Below, one piece after another: positions 21,900 to 34,019 of a DNA stretch of 64,000 nt (its first letter is position 1; every line of letters starts with the position of its first letter). The notes under the pieces are model-generated. The model had not been told where the DNA came from. It worked only from the letters and a program-made list of their open reading frames with translations, and did no database searches. The position numbers and the translations under genes were made by a program. The stretch is from Cycas panzhihuaensis (Eukaryota > Cycadophyta), in assembly GCA_023213395.1 (NCBI GenBank), contig CM041465.1, positions 217,255,741 through 217,319,740 on the forward strand, given 5' to 3'.

Positions 21900-23399
21900 T
21901 ACACAATAACTAAATTATCTTATGATGATATGTATACATATAATGGAATAAACATGAATATAAGTAATGAATAGACAAATTATGCAATATGTAATCATAA
22001 GCATTTACCATAAGAGAGGTAACAAATTTATACATGGAAAACTTAGTATGAAAAAAACCATGGGAGAAAATAGAGTTGGGAGCTCCTCTTTAGATTAGAA
22101 TTATACATCTCTAAGTATTGGATCTTTCTCAAGTTCTCATGTGGCGTGTATATATATTTATATTAATAGTCACCTCATGAGTAGCCTATGATATCTCTTG
22201 AGCCTTTACCTCATTCAATAGCATATTAACATGGATAAATATGTATATCATATTTCTCATTATATGTAATTGGTGAGATTGTATATATATCTATCACATT
22301 AATATTAAACATTATATATGTGATTATACTATATATTCTAACATATTTGTCATTATTTATAGTGTAAAAAATTTATTACTACAATTTTAAATAGCCATAA
22401 CATTTGTTACAAGTATTAGATTAGCCTCTTTTATTTCTTACATAGGTGCATTTTAAAGTATACTTTCTGTTGGAAGTGGTTTTAGTTCAATTAGATATCA
22501 TAATGAAATAATATCATCATTTTAGTAACAAGTATTATTGTTGTCCCTAATATATTTTTTATAACATGATGGCACTATTTTGAGTATAACTTTTTCAAAT
22601 GAGATTAGATTTAAGTGTCATCTATTATGATGGAAATAAGACTTTGAGATAAATAAAATAAATAGTGATAAGCCATAGTTTGGATATTGCATCATGGAGA
22701 TATTAATTAGTAAATTTAGATAAGTAACTTTTAGAATGATTATAAGTGAGTTGTTAAAGTAATTTGAGACATATTTTGGTATTTTTTGATGATTTTGAAA
22801 GATTTTAGATATATTTTAATATAAATAAATCTATGATGATGAATTTATATATATGTTTTGTTAGAAAAATAACAAAACTATATATAAATATTATGACTTA
22901 TTTTATGTATATAAAGTCTTACATTTTAAAGTGTGAAGCATATATGAGAACCTATGATGGTAGATAAGAGATAAATATATGATAGACTTGATATGACATC
23001 TCCCTAATAAATTGAACACATTTGATATAGTGATTAACTATTATAAATTAAATAAAAGTTGATATAAAGTTATTGAAATCACCTAATTTGGTATATGATT
23101 GGTTTGATAAAAAGACATAATGATTATCTAATTTTATTTAAGTGAATAAATGAATATTGGATATAAAAGGACAATAGCTAATGATGATTATATATGAGTT
23201 AATTAATATAAGATGATGAAGGGTAAGTTTAATTAATTGATTAATTAGCGATAATGGTTATGGGTTATCTATAAAACTAGGTTTAGTTGTTGAGAAGTTT
23301 AGTTGATTTGTATTTTTTATTATAGATCTTATTACCACATATAACAAGAGGTGTGGAACATATTACATATGTTAACTTGGTTTAATAAACTTGATATAC
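21900..23399. other. AT-rich DNA, no feature recognised
   Basis: No open frame, LTR boundary or tandem array stands out. By position it could be the interior of copia element C6, whose RNase H lies at 23,450, but it is too decayed to say. Confidence 0.4.
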
Positions 23400-23620
23400 T
23401 AGATAGTACATCTTATTCTCGAAGTTAGTTGCTTTGAAAATTATTCGAGTGAGTGATTAGTTACCAAAAAAGAATGTAAAGGTTATCTTATGTTGAATTA
23501 TCGATGGAGGCAACATATAAATTTTCCATATCTTGTAGGACAAGAGAAGAGAGAAGATTCATAAGATATTCTTATTACAACATATTTTCCTAACCATAGT
23601 AAAGTTGATAAATCATTTAT
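23400..23620 (+). pseudogene. C6: decayed Ty1/copia RNase H
   Basis: Around 23,460-23,570 the plus strand reads a LPKKNVKVIL-like stretch and then ELSMEATYKFSISC. These fit the copia RNase H region W-x-S-K-K-Q..V-x-L-S-[ST]-x-E-A-E-Y. Stops and a base change at the central Glu-Tyr motif show it is dead. An LTR follows at 24,040. Confidence 0.55.
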
Positions 23621-24039
23621 AAAAAATACTTGCTATTTCACTAGCTATTATAATGACTAGTTATCCATGCATTTTGGTAAATGCTTATTATTTTATATAG
23701 ACATCAATAAATTTAATTCATTAATTAATGAGTTTATGAATCTGTTCTATAATTTATAGGCGAAAGATATGAAATTATTATTAAGACACTTTATATGATA
23801 TAACAAATTATGAGTTATATTCAATTGATGATTTATAGGTGGGGGTATGAGAGACATGTGAGATATTGATGATATTAGAGGATTTAATTACAAGAGAAGA
23901 AGCTTAGTAAAAACAAGTTTGATGGCTAATATTTACAAGTGATATAAGGACACATGATAAGGAGTTGATTCAACATGAAGATCGAGTATAAAGAAATATA
24001 AAGACATTTGAATTTTACAAATGTAACATTAAGGAAGAG
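23621..24039 (+). other. C6 pol end and 3' non-coding region
   Basis: It lies between the RNase H remnant and the LTR and ends in a purine-rich AAGGAAGAG just before 24,040. No domain is read with confidence. Confidence 0.4.
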
Positions 24040-24517
24040 TATTGGAATATTGAATTTCATAAAAGTTAATGTAATATTTAATTAATGGATTGGTGATAAT
24101 TAATCAATATACAAATTTTCTTATACATAATCTTATTAGTTGATATATTAGTGAAACATGATTGGATAATGATAATGCAATATAATTATATAATGGCAAT
24201 ATATATTGTATGGTATATTAGATCACCTAGCTCTCCTTGTGAGGCTAGATGACTCAATATAAGGATTATTGATTATCTTTCATTAATATAAGATCTCATA
24301 TATATTTTGAGTTAGGTTTTCCTATTCATAAGTTTTCTACACAAAATATAGTATCACATATGATTATGTGATTGACTATTTTCCCTTATCCTTATGTTTT
24401 TATTATATTTATTATATTATTGATTAATCATGTGATTATATTTATCTATATACTTGGTTATATAAGTTATTAGCAAAATGTTAACATGCCATGCCAACTT
24501 GTTCAAGAATTCTAACA
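24040..24517 (+). repeat. C6 LTR (478 bp)
   Basis: It starts TATTGGAATATTG (the first TG apparently decayed to TA) after the purine tract AAGGAAGAG and ends TTCTAACA. It is followed by TCATATTAGAGCT, a diverged tRNA-Met-type primer site. A purine tract before and a primer site after the same LTR means either a 3' LTR abutting another element or a tandem pair. Confidence 0.55.
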
Positions 24518-24530
24518 TCATATTAGAGCT

Positions 24531-25375
24531 TTTGCATAAGTCATTTAATATATTTTAATAGATTTATGAGGATAAAAATTTTTGGATTTCACTTAATTCA
24601 TATTTGACTCACACATAAGGGAAGTTCAAGGAACTACATTCTCCCTATTTTTATTATAATTATGGTTAATTCATCTTATGAATTGAATCATTTTTTTAAT
24701 AAAAGAAAGAAAGAAAATTTATTTTACCTTATACTTAATTATTTTTATTTTTGTCTTCTATTGATGCATTTCCTATTAGTTAAAATTTCCTTTAGTATTT
24801 ATTATTAAAGGAACATAAGGGTTTATACATGAAGTCATTAATAAAATCACTTTTCTATTTGTTGATGGAAGTGTCCTTCTTAGATAATTTGATATGGTTT
24901 AATATGAGTCTTTTATAGGTTTGTATGTCTTCATTTTTTGATAGTATTTGAAATATTTTATGGTCTAAAAAAATTGAACCTATAATAAAACTTATTTTTA
25001 TTTCCACCTATGTAAAATTTTATTATTCCTTCTTTGGTATATTTCTCATGTCAATGATTAATAACTAATATCTAATTGTATAATCTTTAACCATTTTAGA
25101 TTATTCCAGATAAGTTAATTGGTTAAAGAAGCATTTATCCCATATATATATGTATACAATTTAAAAAAATTAAGGGTGTGTATTTACCATATGATAGTGA
25201 TAGAGCTAGATTTATTGTATGATAGTACGAAGCAGCCATATACTACTCCTTCTATATGTAATGGGGTAGATGCTAAATTCCCATTCTTGAGCATACTAAT
25301 ATGATGGCGGACTTAAAAATAATTAATATGTATAAGGTTGATTTTTATAGGATATTAAATATTTATGGTTAAGTA
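24531..25375. other. AT-rich DNA, no feature recognised
   Basis: It could be leader sequence after the C6 LTR. No domain or repeat is evident. Confidence 0.4.
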
Positions 25376-25450
25376 CATATATAAATATATATATAAATAT
25401 ACACACACACACACACACATGCACACACACAAATATGTGTGTGTGTATAC

Positions 25451-25496
<46 letters not shown>

Positions 25497-25540
25497 ATAT
25501 AAACATGTGTATGCATACACATATATATATGTGTGTGTGT
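25376..25540. repeat. compound (AC)n/(TG)n/(TA)n microsatellite
   Basis: A (CA)n tract at 25,400-25,432 is followed by (GT)n at 25,436-25,492, with (TA)n patches between and after. The (CA)n and (GT)n parts are mutually complementary, so the tract can fold on itself. Short frames in it are artefacts of the dinucleotide repeat. Confidence 0.9.
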
Positions 25541-25554
25541 TCATTGTTAAAAGT

Positions 25555-25632
25555 AAAGTTTAGTGACATTAATTTTGATTATGGTTTAGTTATAAAGTTT
25601 AGTGATGTTAATTTTGATCATGGTTTAGTTAT
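25555..25632. repeat. 39-bp tandem duplication
   Basis: Two adjacent 39-bp units (25,555-25,593 and 25,594-25,632) differ at about three positions. Each runs AAAGTTTAGTGA...GGTTTAGTTAT. Confidence 0.9.
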
Positions 25633-26722
25633 CTTTAGCACTTGTACTTTCAATTTTTAATATATTTTGAATTATTTGTTGCAAATTAGTATCCATTCAT
25701 GTTTTGTAGGTGTTGAGGCAAATGGAGAATTATAGTAGGAGATGAGTGAATTTCTCCCTATTTAATGGGGATTTATCCCATGCTATTGTTTATCAACACC
25801 ACTAAACCTATTAATTTAACGACTCTAGAGGCTATGTAACTACTACTATTTGATAAATATGATAATCTCATTACTTTTTATTGTTCAAAGGTTATTTCAT
25901 TTTACAACTAAACTTGGATATAGTATTAGAGTAGAGGCTAAGTTATGCATTTTTAGGTGAATATAAGAAGGAAAAAACAACCATTGTGCTAAGAATAATA
26001 CTATACCAACCATTTTATTAAGAGAAAGAGTGAATACCAACCATAGTGTTGATAAAAAATAAGAAAAAAACTAAAAACAAAATCCATAAAATAAGGGATG
26101 CTCTCTTGCTCATTTTCTAAGCATTCCTAATCATTTTTTCATTATTACTTATTATAATTAACTAAAATTTACTTCTAACATGATTTCAAAACAATTATAT
26201 AGTTTTTTAGACCTAAGACTAACCATTTGTGGGGAAACATCATTAATAAATTACCAATTTTGACACACAATGGCAACAATTTTGGCTTGAAATGTGAATA
26301 AAAAAAGCATTTTTTGAGCATATATTTACAAAAAGATTATTTCTAATGTTGCTAAAAATACAACGAATTATGTCTAACTTGATTTTATCTTAATTCTTAT
26401 TTATTTTGTATGCCCAATCATCACCAAATATGGGATGCACTGCTCAAAACCCTACATAATTTGAATTCTTATTTTTTAATCTAATATCAGAAACATCATT
26501 AAAATGAGCATATTCTTAAGTATACTTGTGATTTAGAAGAGTTTAGATTAATTTTTATGATTTTTTAAGTTTATTTTTACCCATTTTTTAGGGTTGTCTC
26601 TTAGTTATATATTATAGAAGGGGCTAGATCCTATATTTCCTTACTGAAGTATATTTTATTTTTTAGTTTTATATAAGCCTAGAGTATATATATTTTTGTC
26701 CTATATCTATTAAAGTTAGTTG
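25633..26722. other. AT-rich DNA, nothing recognised
   Basis: Both strands are stop-rich, and no repeat boundary or motif was found. Confidence 0.45.
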
Positions 26723-26759
26723 CACGTGCGCACGCGCATGTGCACACACACACACACAG

Positions 26760-26829
<70 letters not shown>

Positions 26830-26862
26830 ACCCACCCACCCACCCACCCACACATACACATG
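26723..26862. repeat. compound (CA)n-(TC)n-(CA)n-(CACC)n microsatellite
   Basis: Alternating CG/CA bases are followed by (CA)n, then (TC)n at 26,760-26,779, then (CA)n to 26,826, then seven-odd CACC units to 26,851. The purine/pyrimidine asymmetry changes abruptly at each join. Confidence 0.92.
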
Positions 26863-27839
26863 TGTATAATTGATTATAATTCCTTGATTTCCTAGTTTTT
26901 ATAAGTTTTAAAGGTGTTTTAGCACCTTTTGAGAGCCCAATAGCATGCGAGGTGACCCTTGAAGCTCCCTATGCTTTTAATAATAAAAATGTTAGTTTTT
27001 CCTTTTTATGGGTGTTGGAAAGCCATTTTAGGCCTTTAGTCATGTTTTTATACCTTGTATATGTTAGATCTGTTGAACATTTTACAAAGGTTATATGGGT
27101 ATAAGCGTTACACCTGAGCCCCTTTGTGGGATTTGGGGACCTGTTGTAGGACCCTTGACTGGGGGGTTTAGGAGGCCAGTTCTCCCCTAGGTGGGGGTTT
27201 GGGGGTGGGAGCCCTCAAGAAATTTTTTTAGGTGTCTTATGGGGGTCTTTGTCAGCCTGTAGTTTATGCCCATTATATTGTAAAATGACAAGGTGGTATC
27301 TTATAATGTTGTGTCTATATATTCTTATGTAATATCATATGTAACATGGTTTTGGATGAGCCAATGAGAAGAGTTGGGGTTTATTCATCTTTGTAATTCT
27401 TTAGTTATTGCTTAGATTAATAAAAAGTCTATGCTTAGACCTAAATCTCCTAGTCTTCATTATTGAGTACTTAACTTATTTATGCTATTTGTTCTTTGCA
27501 TAGTTTAAAGTTCTGTTATCATATTGCTTCTGCGGTTATATTTTCTCTTCAACATGTATTATTTTAGCCTATTTTTTGATGCTTTCTACTTTAATTATAT
27601 TTCTTTATCATATTCTCAAGTTATAATTAAATTACATTGTTATTTAACTCATGCACAAATATTCTTACAACTATTTTATTTATATTTCATTTGATTTTCA
27701 TGCATTTCTTTTTCACCTTATTAATAATTTCTTCTAAACGACAATAGATAAGCTTGAATAATATGAAAAATTAGAGGCCAAGTAAATTTTATTAACTAAT
27801 AATAAAAATTAAGGGTAATTTAAGAATCTAATGATGTAT
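26863..27839. other. AT-rich DNA with a G-rich island
   Basis: Mostly unassigned. A G-rich segment lies at 27,113-27,222. After it comes a stretch with a GCCAATGAGA-like string and ATTAATAAAAAG that could be an LTR promoter/poly(A) region, but I could not find matching ends or a partner. Bases 27,840-27,854 are the left target duplication of the SINE. Confidence 0.4.
27113..27222 (+). other. G-rich segment with possible G-quadruplex
   Basis: In an otherwise AT-rich region this 110-bp stretch has several G runs, including GGGGGG near 27,161 and GGGGGTTTGGGGGTGGGAG near 27,193-27,211. That is enough runs for a four-strand G structure. No function is implied by the sequence itself. Confidence 0.6.
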
Positions 27840-27897
27840 TAGAGGTTGTAGATGTTTTTTTTTTTTTTTAATATCTAGAGGAGAACCTCTAGCCACC

Positions 27898-28144
27898 TGT
27901 TACAAACCTTTTTCTGTAACTTGAAGAGATAGCCAGTTTAAGCCAGTACAAGAGCACACTTGGAGAAAACAAGTAGTCAAAAGACCAATTTATATTGATT
28001 AAAAAGATAAGTGATGTCATATATTACATTTGGGGCGAAATTTATATACATATTAGGCCCTTTCACAGAGGGTTATGTCCTTTCAATAACACCTATTCAT
28101 TTAATAAATGATCAATTAACCCCTTTTTAAGGAGGTTCATAGTA
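27898..28144 (-). repeat. G2 3' LTR (left, 247 bp)
   Basis: Direct repeat of 38,608-38,852, about 88-90 percent alike by eye. Plus-strand start TGTTACAAACC immediately follows target duplication CCACC. The minus-strand purine-rich AGAGGGAGCAAT just right of it serves as polypurine tract. Confidence 0.85.
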
Positions 28145-28439
28145 ATTGCTCCCTCTTAAGATGTTTCACCTATGAAACATAGTCGAACAATTGCAGTCCA
28201 TTAAACATACATTATCCTTCATTGTAGTAGAGTCCATTAGGCGATTAGACAGATGTTGCAGGTATTTATTGGAGGATTCTTCTAGTTAAAAACCTCAAAT
28301 GTGTTTTTGGAATGCTTATGGTTGCTTCTTAACTTCTTCACTCTAATTCTCACACGATATAACTTTAGTTTTGTTTGATCTTTTTCCTGATAACATGATG
28401 ATTCTTCCTTCTTTCTTAAATCACATAAATTATTCATCA
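28145..28439 (-). other. G2 3' non-coding interior
   Basis: It lies between protease and the 3' LTR. No domain is recognised. Confidence 0.5.
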
Positions 28440-28800
28440 ATATTCATATCAAAGGTTTTGAGTGTACTTAGCCATTGATTTTCCAATATAATATCTATGC
28501 CTCCTACATCCACAATGTAGAAATCTTTTATAATGTTGATATTATTTATTATGAGATTACGATTACTTATTATTCCTTGGCCTGAGATTACCTATCTTCC
28601 TCCAATAATTACTTAGAAAGGAGGAGTCTTTAATGGAAATAACCTCAGTTGTTGTGCATAATTTCAATTAATAAAATTATGTGTGCTACTTAAATCTATT
28701 AAGATTATTACAACTTGATTTTTAATAGATCCCTGCAACTTTAATGTATTTGATTAATTAAAACTACTCCTAGATGATAGCGACATTTGCAAATGGTTGA
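28440..28800 (-). pseudogene. G2 aspartic protease (RVP_2-like), decayed
   Basis: Minus-strand translation gives LIDLSSTHNFIN, which matches the gypsy protease loop (I-D-S-G-S-T-H-N-F), then a valine/glycine strand region and later DFYIVDVGGIDIILENQWLS, matching the D-F-x-V-x-x-L-x-G-x-D-x-[IV]-L-G-x-x-W-L motif of chromovirus-type elements. The active-site S-G has become L-S, and TAG/TAA stops interrupt. In an intact element it would process Gag. It is the part of G2 downstream of the C1 insertion. Confidence 0.75.
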
Positions 28801-28912
28801 CCTCATAATTACAATAGCTTTCTTGATGTTCATAATGATAATTTCCTTGATTATTTTCTGACTCTCATTCTTCTTCAACAATATTATCATCAAGTAGTAA
28901 TCTAATTATATA

Positions 28913-29362
28913 TGTTAGAAAAGCTAATGTTACTTTTTGATCACATGTCTAAATATAAATTTAAGTTATGTAAAGGTCTATTTTGTAAAGTTAATGTTAA
29001 TTATTATTTATTATGTAAAGCTCATTGAAATGAGCAATTGCCCATTTCAACAAACCTCTCATTGTTTAATTAGCCTCTCCTAAATTCTAGGAGTTGGTCC
29101 AGGAATCTAGGAGGCTGTCATGAGCCTGTCTGAATGTTGGTTTCATTTTTAGTTAGTCCGTAGATATTCTTAGCCAAGTCTATTTTTGAAAGCTATGTAA
29201 AAGATTTTAATTAATAAACTCATACTTTTAAGAGGTGATTTTTCTTCCCCAAAAGAGGTTTTCTACCTACCAAATATGTGTACGTGTGCAATGTCAATTT
29301 CTTCTTGTGAATGCTTAATTATTTGATCATACTGATATTGTTCATGATACCTTTCTTCCACA
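28913..29362 (+). repeat. C1 5' LTR
   Basis: It begins TGTTAGAAAAGC and ends TTCCACA. It pairs with 35,587-36,034. Confidence 0.93.
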
Positions 29363-29375
29363 TGGTATTAGAGCC
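29363..29375 (+). promoter_or_regulatory. C1 primer-binding site
   Basis: TGGTATTAGAGCC starts at the base after the LTR. It matches the initiator tRNA-Met 3' end with one C-to-T change. Confidence 0.85.
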
Positions 29376-30543
29376 TTCAACTGCCTCTTCTAGTTTACAT
29401 CCAAGATATATTAGCTGGTGGAGGTTTTCATGACTATCATGCTTTGGTCAAGTGCATTGGTAAATAAATATTCATAATCCACTAGCAACAGTAAGAGGGC
29501 ATTTGGGAACCCTTATATAAGGTGCATATACAGGACTATTGCAGGCCTTGAGTTTGGTTATATGATAATCTAGGATGGCCAATTTGTGTGTGGCCAACGA
29601 ATTTATGCAGGTGGCCTTGCTATGTATTTGAATATGTGAATGTAGCAGAGAGCATTAGAAGAGAATGGTCACTTCTTCAGGTGATTGAGATGTAATTATA
29701 CAAGAAACATACAGACAGTGGTGAGATTGCTAGGGCATCTTAAGGAATGGGTAGAAAGTTATGAATAGACAAGAACAAGATCACCAAGACAAAAGGAATA
29801 ACACCAACTGTGAAAGAGAGATGTACAACAAGCAAAGAAGAATATAATTGCCTAACTAGGGATGCTAACCATAAAATATTTAGGTTTTAGTATGAATGCA
29901 AATCTTCATTGTAGATGCAAAGCAAGTAAAGACTAAAATGATTGATTCAAAGTCGTGTCGGCCAGTGATCTCACTAATAATGATAGAGCAAGTTAAGAAA
30001 AAATAAAAATCAGGGATTCTAGTGAATACAAGCTAAAGAATTGGTGAAAAGCTAATGTTGGCCCTGTCATACTTAGGACCTATTATGGATCAATGAATGC
30101 AGAGGGCAAAAAAAAGGTTTATGATTCAACATAATAACTGTTAGTTCATCCAGACCTATATGTTTGAATTAACTTGGAATGCATGGTCTGATTTTGATGC
30201 TAAATATTTTAAGAGTTGTTGTGTAAAGTGCTTTGGACATCACTGGTTAAATCACACCTACATCAATGATGAAAGACAAAAAATGAAGTAGAACCAGTCA
30301 CTGACTCAAATACCAAATGCCTTAGGAGATAAGACTAGGAATATGAGTTGAGGAGATGCAGACCGAAATCCCTTGCTGCTACCTCTGTTGAGTCGAAGAA
30401 TGCAGATGAAATCCCTCACTGCCGCCACGAAGAAAATGAATAGGTAGGGTTTCAGACTCATTTTAAAAATAAATTCAATATATTTTTTGGTTTATAGTTA
30501 ATTCAGGTCTGCATCGCCCCACTCACCCCCTCCTTTTTTTTTT

Positions 30544-30584
<41 letters not shown>

Positions 30585-31352
30585 CAAACTTAATGAACCT
30601 TAGGGTAACTATATAATAAATTAAAACACACTTTTCTAACGTGTCTTCTCTCCCTATTTTTTATTAATATTAATACCTCCCCTTAATTTTTATGATTTAT
30701 ACATTAATACATTATAATAAATCAATTCTATCTTCAATTATTTTTGTCTTTAATTTATTTCATTTAACCATAACTTTATTTAAGTCTCCTTTAAAAGATA
30801 TTTAAAGGGTAAATCTCACTAAAAAAAATTAGTCTAAATTGCCCTCTTCACTACTCTTAATAAAATTATTAATCATATAATTAATTATAAGGTGTTTTTT
30901 AGAGCATTTTCAATCACCTAATTAATAACTAAACTCCTTCGTTTATAGTTTATAATTGATTAAGTTTTTTTTTTAAAACCTGTTTAACACACTTAGTTAA
31001 CTTTAATCATTCTTTTCAAAACATTAAGCTACTTAAACAACAAGATGAATAATAATATATATATATATATATATATATTTACAAAGGGGAATATATTACT
31101 CTATTTTTCTTCTCTAGGGGAAGGGTATCTAAACAGACTAAATAAATAATAATGATTTCTAGTTTCTTTCATTATTATGTCATAAATTTTTAAATATTTC
31201 TATCGATTATTAATGAAAAATTAAAGGATATCTTTAATGTTTAGCGGTTATTAATAAGTTTGTGCCTTAATTAATTTAATTCACCTACATTCAAACTTGT
31301 TAAACCTCTTTTAAGAGGATCTATAAACTTGTCCAAACCTCTTGTATCCATA
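29376..31352 (+). other. C1 leader, about 2 kb
   Basis: No gag homology is found before 31,353. It contains a degenerate tandem pair of about 45 bp near 30,357-30,440 (GCAGACCGAAATCCC / GCAGATGAAATCCC), a T tract followed by (TA)n at 30,533-30,583, and another (TA)n near 31,052-31,078. The length is unusual for a copia leader, so a separate decayed insertion may be hidden here. Confidence 0.55.
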
Positions 31353-32310
31353 ATGGCACTCATGCCAAGTTCAATCCCTTGTATACCAATTCTAGTTTTA
31401 AATGGCTCAAATTATGCCGACTGGAAGAATCAAATATCCCATCAACTTAAACAACAAAAGATATGGCGACATGTTACTGGTGAATTATAAAACCAAAAGA
31501 TGAAAAATTAGAAAGTTATATGGTTCATCTAATGAACTGTAATACAACCCTAGGCACCATCCTATCAACTCTTTTACTAGACATTAGTCATCAATTCTCT
31601 AATACAGACGATCTTGAAACCGTCTGGAAAACCCTTAAGGAAAAATATGATAAGGTTGACGCACAACAATTAGTTGTCCTAGAACAACAACTATATGACC
31701 TCAAGTATGATGACTTTTCTAAAGTCAAAGATTTCTTATCTAAAATTTAATTTATCAATAAAGAACTAGGGAATTATATTAAATCTACAGTAAAAGTAGG
31801 TGATAAAGAAGAAAAAATCACACATGCCAAAGACGATGATACACTCATTCGATTGGAAATAAACAAACTTTTGAAGCATTTTAATCTCTTTAAGACTACT
31901 AGTCAACAAGATGGTAATCCACCAATAAGCTTTAATCAGTTGATAAATCAACTTATAGAACACTAAACAATGTTGATTCAAACTAGAAAATTAAAGAATC
32001 CTTCTCAAGCTTTCTTTTCAAAATTAAAACCTTAACATAAAACTAAATATCAAAATAATTACAATAGTAGTCCTAAGTTTCAGAAACCTCACAGAGGTCC
32101 ACCATCTACTTCTTAAAATAATACTAAGTATTCTAGACCACCAAGATACCTGAATACCTCTAAATAATTTGTTCCAAATCAGAACACTGTAAATCCTTTA
32201 TAGAACATCAGTTGTACTTATTGCCATAAAAAAGACCATACCATCGATGTCTGTAGAAATAGAATAGCTTTAGAATCTTGGAAAGTTTCTAAAGGAATTC
32301 AAACTTGACC
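31353..32310 (+). pseudogene. C1 gag (copia, UBN2-type) with zinc knuckle
   Basis: It starts at ATG 31,353 with a NGSNYADWKNQISHQLKQQ segment typical of copia Gag N-termini (N-Y-x-x-W). A stop and a frameshift near 31,490 are followed by an open 76-codon stretch (31,520-31,750) with LETVWKTLKEKYDKVDAQQ, the W-x-x-L-x-x-x-Y helix of UBN2. Near 32,213-32,254 the frame reads CTYCHKKDHTIDVC, a complete CX2CX4HX4C knuckle that would bind element RNA. At least two in-frame stops remain elsewhere. Confidence 0.85.
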
Positions 32311-32359
32311 CCAATCACATAATCATTCTTTAACTGCTTCTACCTCTGCTTCGTTGCTC

Positions 32360-32722
32360 CATTTAGTATATCCTTGTAATTGATTTAGTGCCTCCCATCA
32401 TATGATAGGACACCAGGATAATTTAACCACTTATCAATCTGATACTAACTCTGAAGAAGAGATTTCTTTTGGGAGTGGATCTCAACTCAAAGTGAAAGGA
32501 TCAGGTGATGTCACTCTAAAACATGGTTCAATCAAGGACGTATTCTACGTGCCTAGTTTATTACCAAATCTTCTTTCTATTTACCAAATCTGCCAGAAAG
32601 ACCTTGCTATCGAATTTTGGAAACATAAATTTATTATCAAAGAACTATTAAACAAATTCAAATCTATTGCATCTGGACCTATTGATTATAAAACATGTCT
32701 TTATAGCTTAACTAGTTTATAA
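32360..32722 (+). pseudogene. C1 protease, active site destroyed
   Basis: The expected D-S-G-A-S-x-H-M loop appears near 32,380 as a stop codon followed by FSASHHMIG, so the catalytic aspartate is gone. The rest is open (32,402-32,722) and carries the usual copia protease strands, e.g. DVTLKHGSIKDVFYVPSL and LPNLLSIYQIC. Confidence 0.8.
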
Positions 32723-32759
32723 AATACTAAAACAAAGTCCTTTAGTGCCTTTATAGCCA

Positions 32760-33721
32760 AATCTGACCCAGTCAGTAAATTATGGCATGCACGGTTTAGC
32801 CATACTAGCTATGGCAAACTTCACTCTCTAAAAAGACATGATATGGTTCATGGTCTTCTACACCTGAATCATTTATGGTGTTTTGGCTGTGTAACAGGTA
32901 AGCAACACATAGATCCCTTTCCACTTCAGACCCAATTCAGAGTGAAAGTTCCACTTGAACTTGTTCACTCTGATATATGTAGACCATTTTATGTAACTTC
33001 ATACTCTGGTAGTCATTATTTTGTCACCTTTATTGATGATTTTTTGAGAAAATATTGGGTGTACACACTTAAGACTCGTAATCAAGTATTTGATATCTTC
33101 ACTGAATTCAAAACACTTGTAAAAAATTAATCAAACTCAAAAATAAAAACTTTCAGATCTAACAATGCTAAAGAATACCTAAGTAGCATTTTTGTTTCCT
33201 TTTGTAAAAAACATGGAATTTAATTTTAGCATTTCGTTGCTTACACTCCATAACAAAATAGTATTGCTGAATACAAAAATTATACTCTAGTTAAAATAAC
33301 TCAATGTATGCTACATGCAAAAAATCTTGATCTAAAGCTATGGGTAAAAGCGATTGCTTGCTCTAACTATCTCCTAAATCGTCTACTTAATAAGACCTTA
33401 AAAAATATTACTCTAGAACAAAGATGGTGTGGTCATAAAACTTCAGTTAAACATCTTAGAATCTTTGGAAGTATTACGTGGGGATACGTTCCCAAAGAAA
33501 AATGCAAGAAACTAGATCTTAAAAGTAAAAAATACATCTTTGTTGGATACAACGAAGAAAGCAAAGCATATAGAATTCTATATCTAATCATGCATAAGAT
33601 CTCGGTCTTACGTGATAGAATATTTGATGGAGAAGGATCTCCATCAAATTCTACTTACATAGAACTCCCAATTGAGAATTTATTAACCAACACTTATTTG
33701 GTTGATCCCTCAGAAAAATAA
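32760..33721 (+). pseudogene. C1 integrase, catalytic residue lost
   Basis: The pre-integrase HHCC region is at about 32,784-32,910 (LWHARFSHTSYGKL, later CFGC). The core has first Asp in LELVHSDICRPF (about 32,960) and the segment YFVTFIDDFLRKYWVY. The second catalytic Asp (consensus R-[ST]-D-N-G-x-E-Y) reads SNNAKEYL near 33,160: Asp is replaced by Asn and the Gly by Ala. The third-Glu helix keeps its Glu (IAEYKNYTL, about 33,260). The C-terminal part (33,308-33,721) is open with SVKHLRIFGSITWGYVPKEK and YIFVGYNEESKAYR. Stops lie at 33,130 and near 33,222. Confidence 0.88.
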
Positions 33722-34019
33722 GCTAACCTTGAAGCGATAGAATCCTTATCCACACAAATCCAGAACTGAACTTTATCTAAACCAATTGTAATAGATCCTT
33801 CCTCTCAATATATCTCTTTAGATCAACCTATGTCTAAAGAAATTGTTACAAACAAACAACCTATATGGGCAAAGAAAACTCTTTCTTATGCTAGATCTGA
33901 CATAGGTAGTCCTTCAGATACCAGGAGAACATGTTCTAAAAAATTATAAATTAATTATGTACTAATGGCCAAAATAATAGCTAGTGATAATCCTAAAATA
34001 TTTAAATAAGCAAGTAACA

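Noticed and set aside
26669-26851. Open frame of Cys/Val and Glu/Arg repeats
   Set aside because: It is translation of (CA)n and (TC)n microsatellites; similar artefacts occur at 21,528-21,713, 25,323-25,660 and 56,886-57,240.
30215-30255. CCVKCFGHHWLNH peptide in the C1 leader, like a zinc knuckle of a LINE ORF1
   Set aside because: Spacing is close but the flanks give no supporting LINE motif and no endonuclease or RT is present nearby; recorded as unproven.
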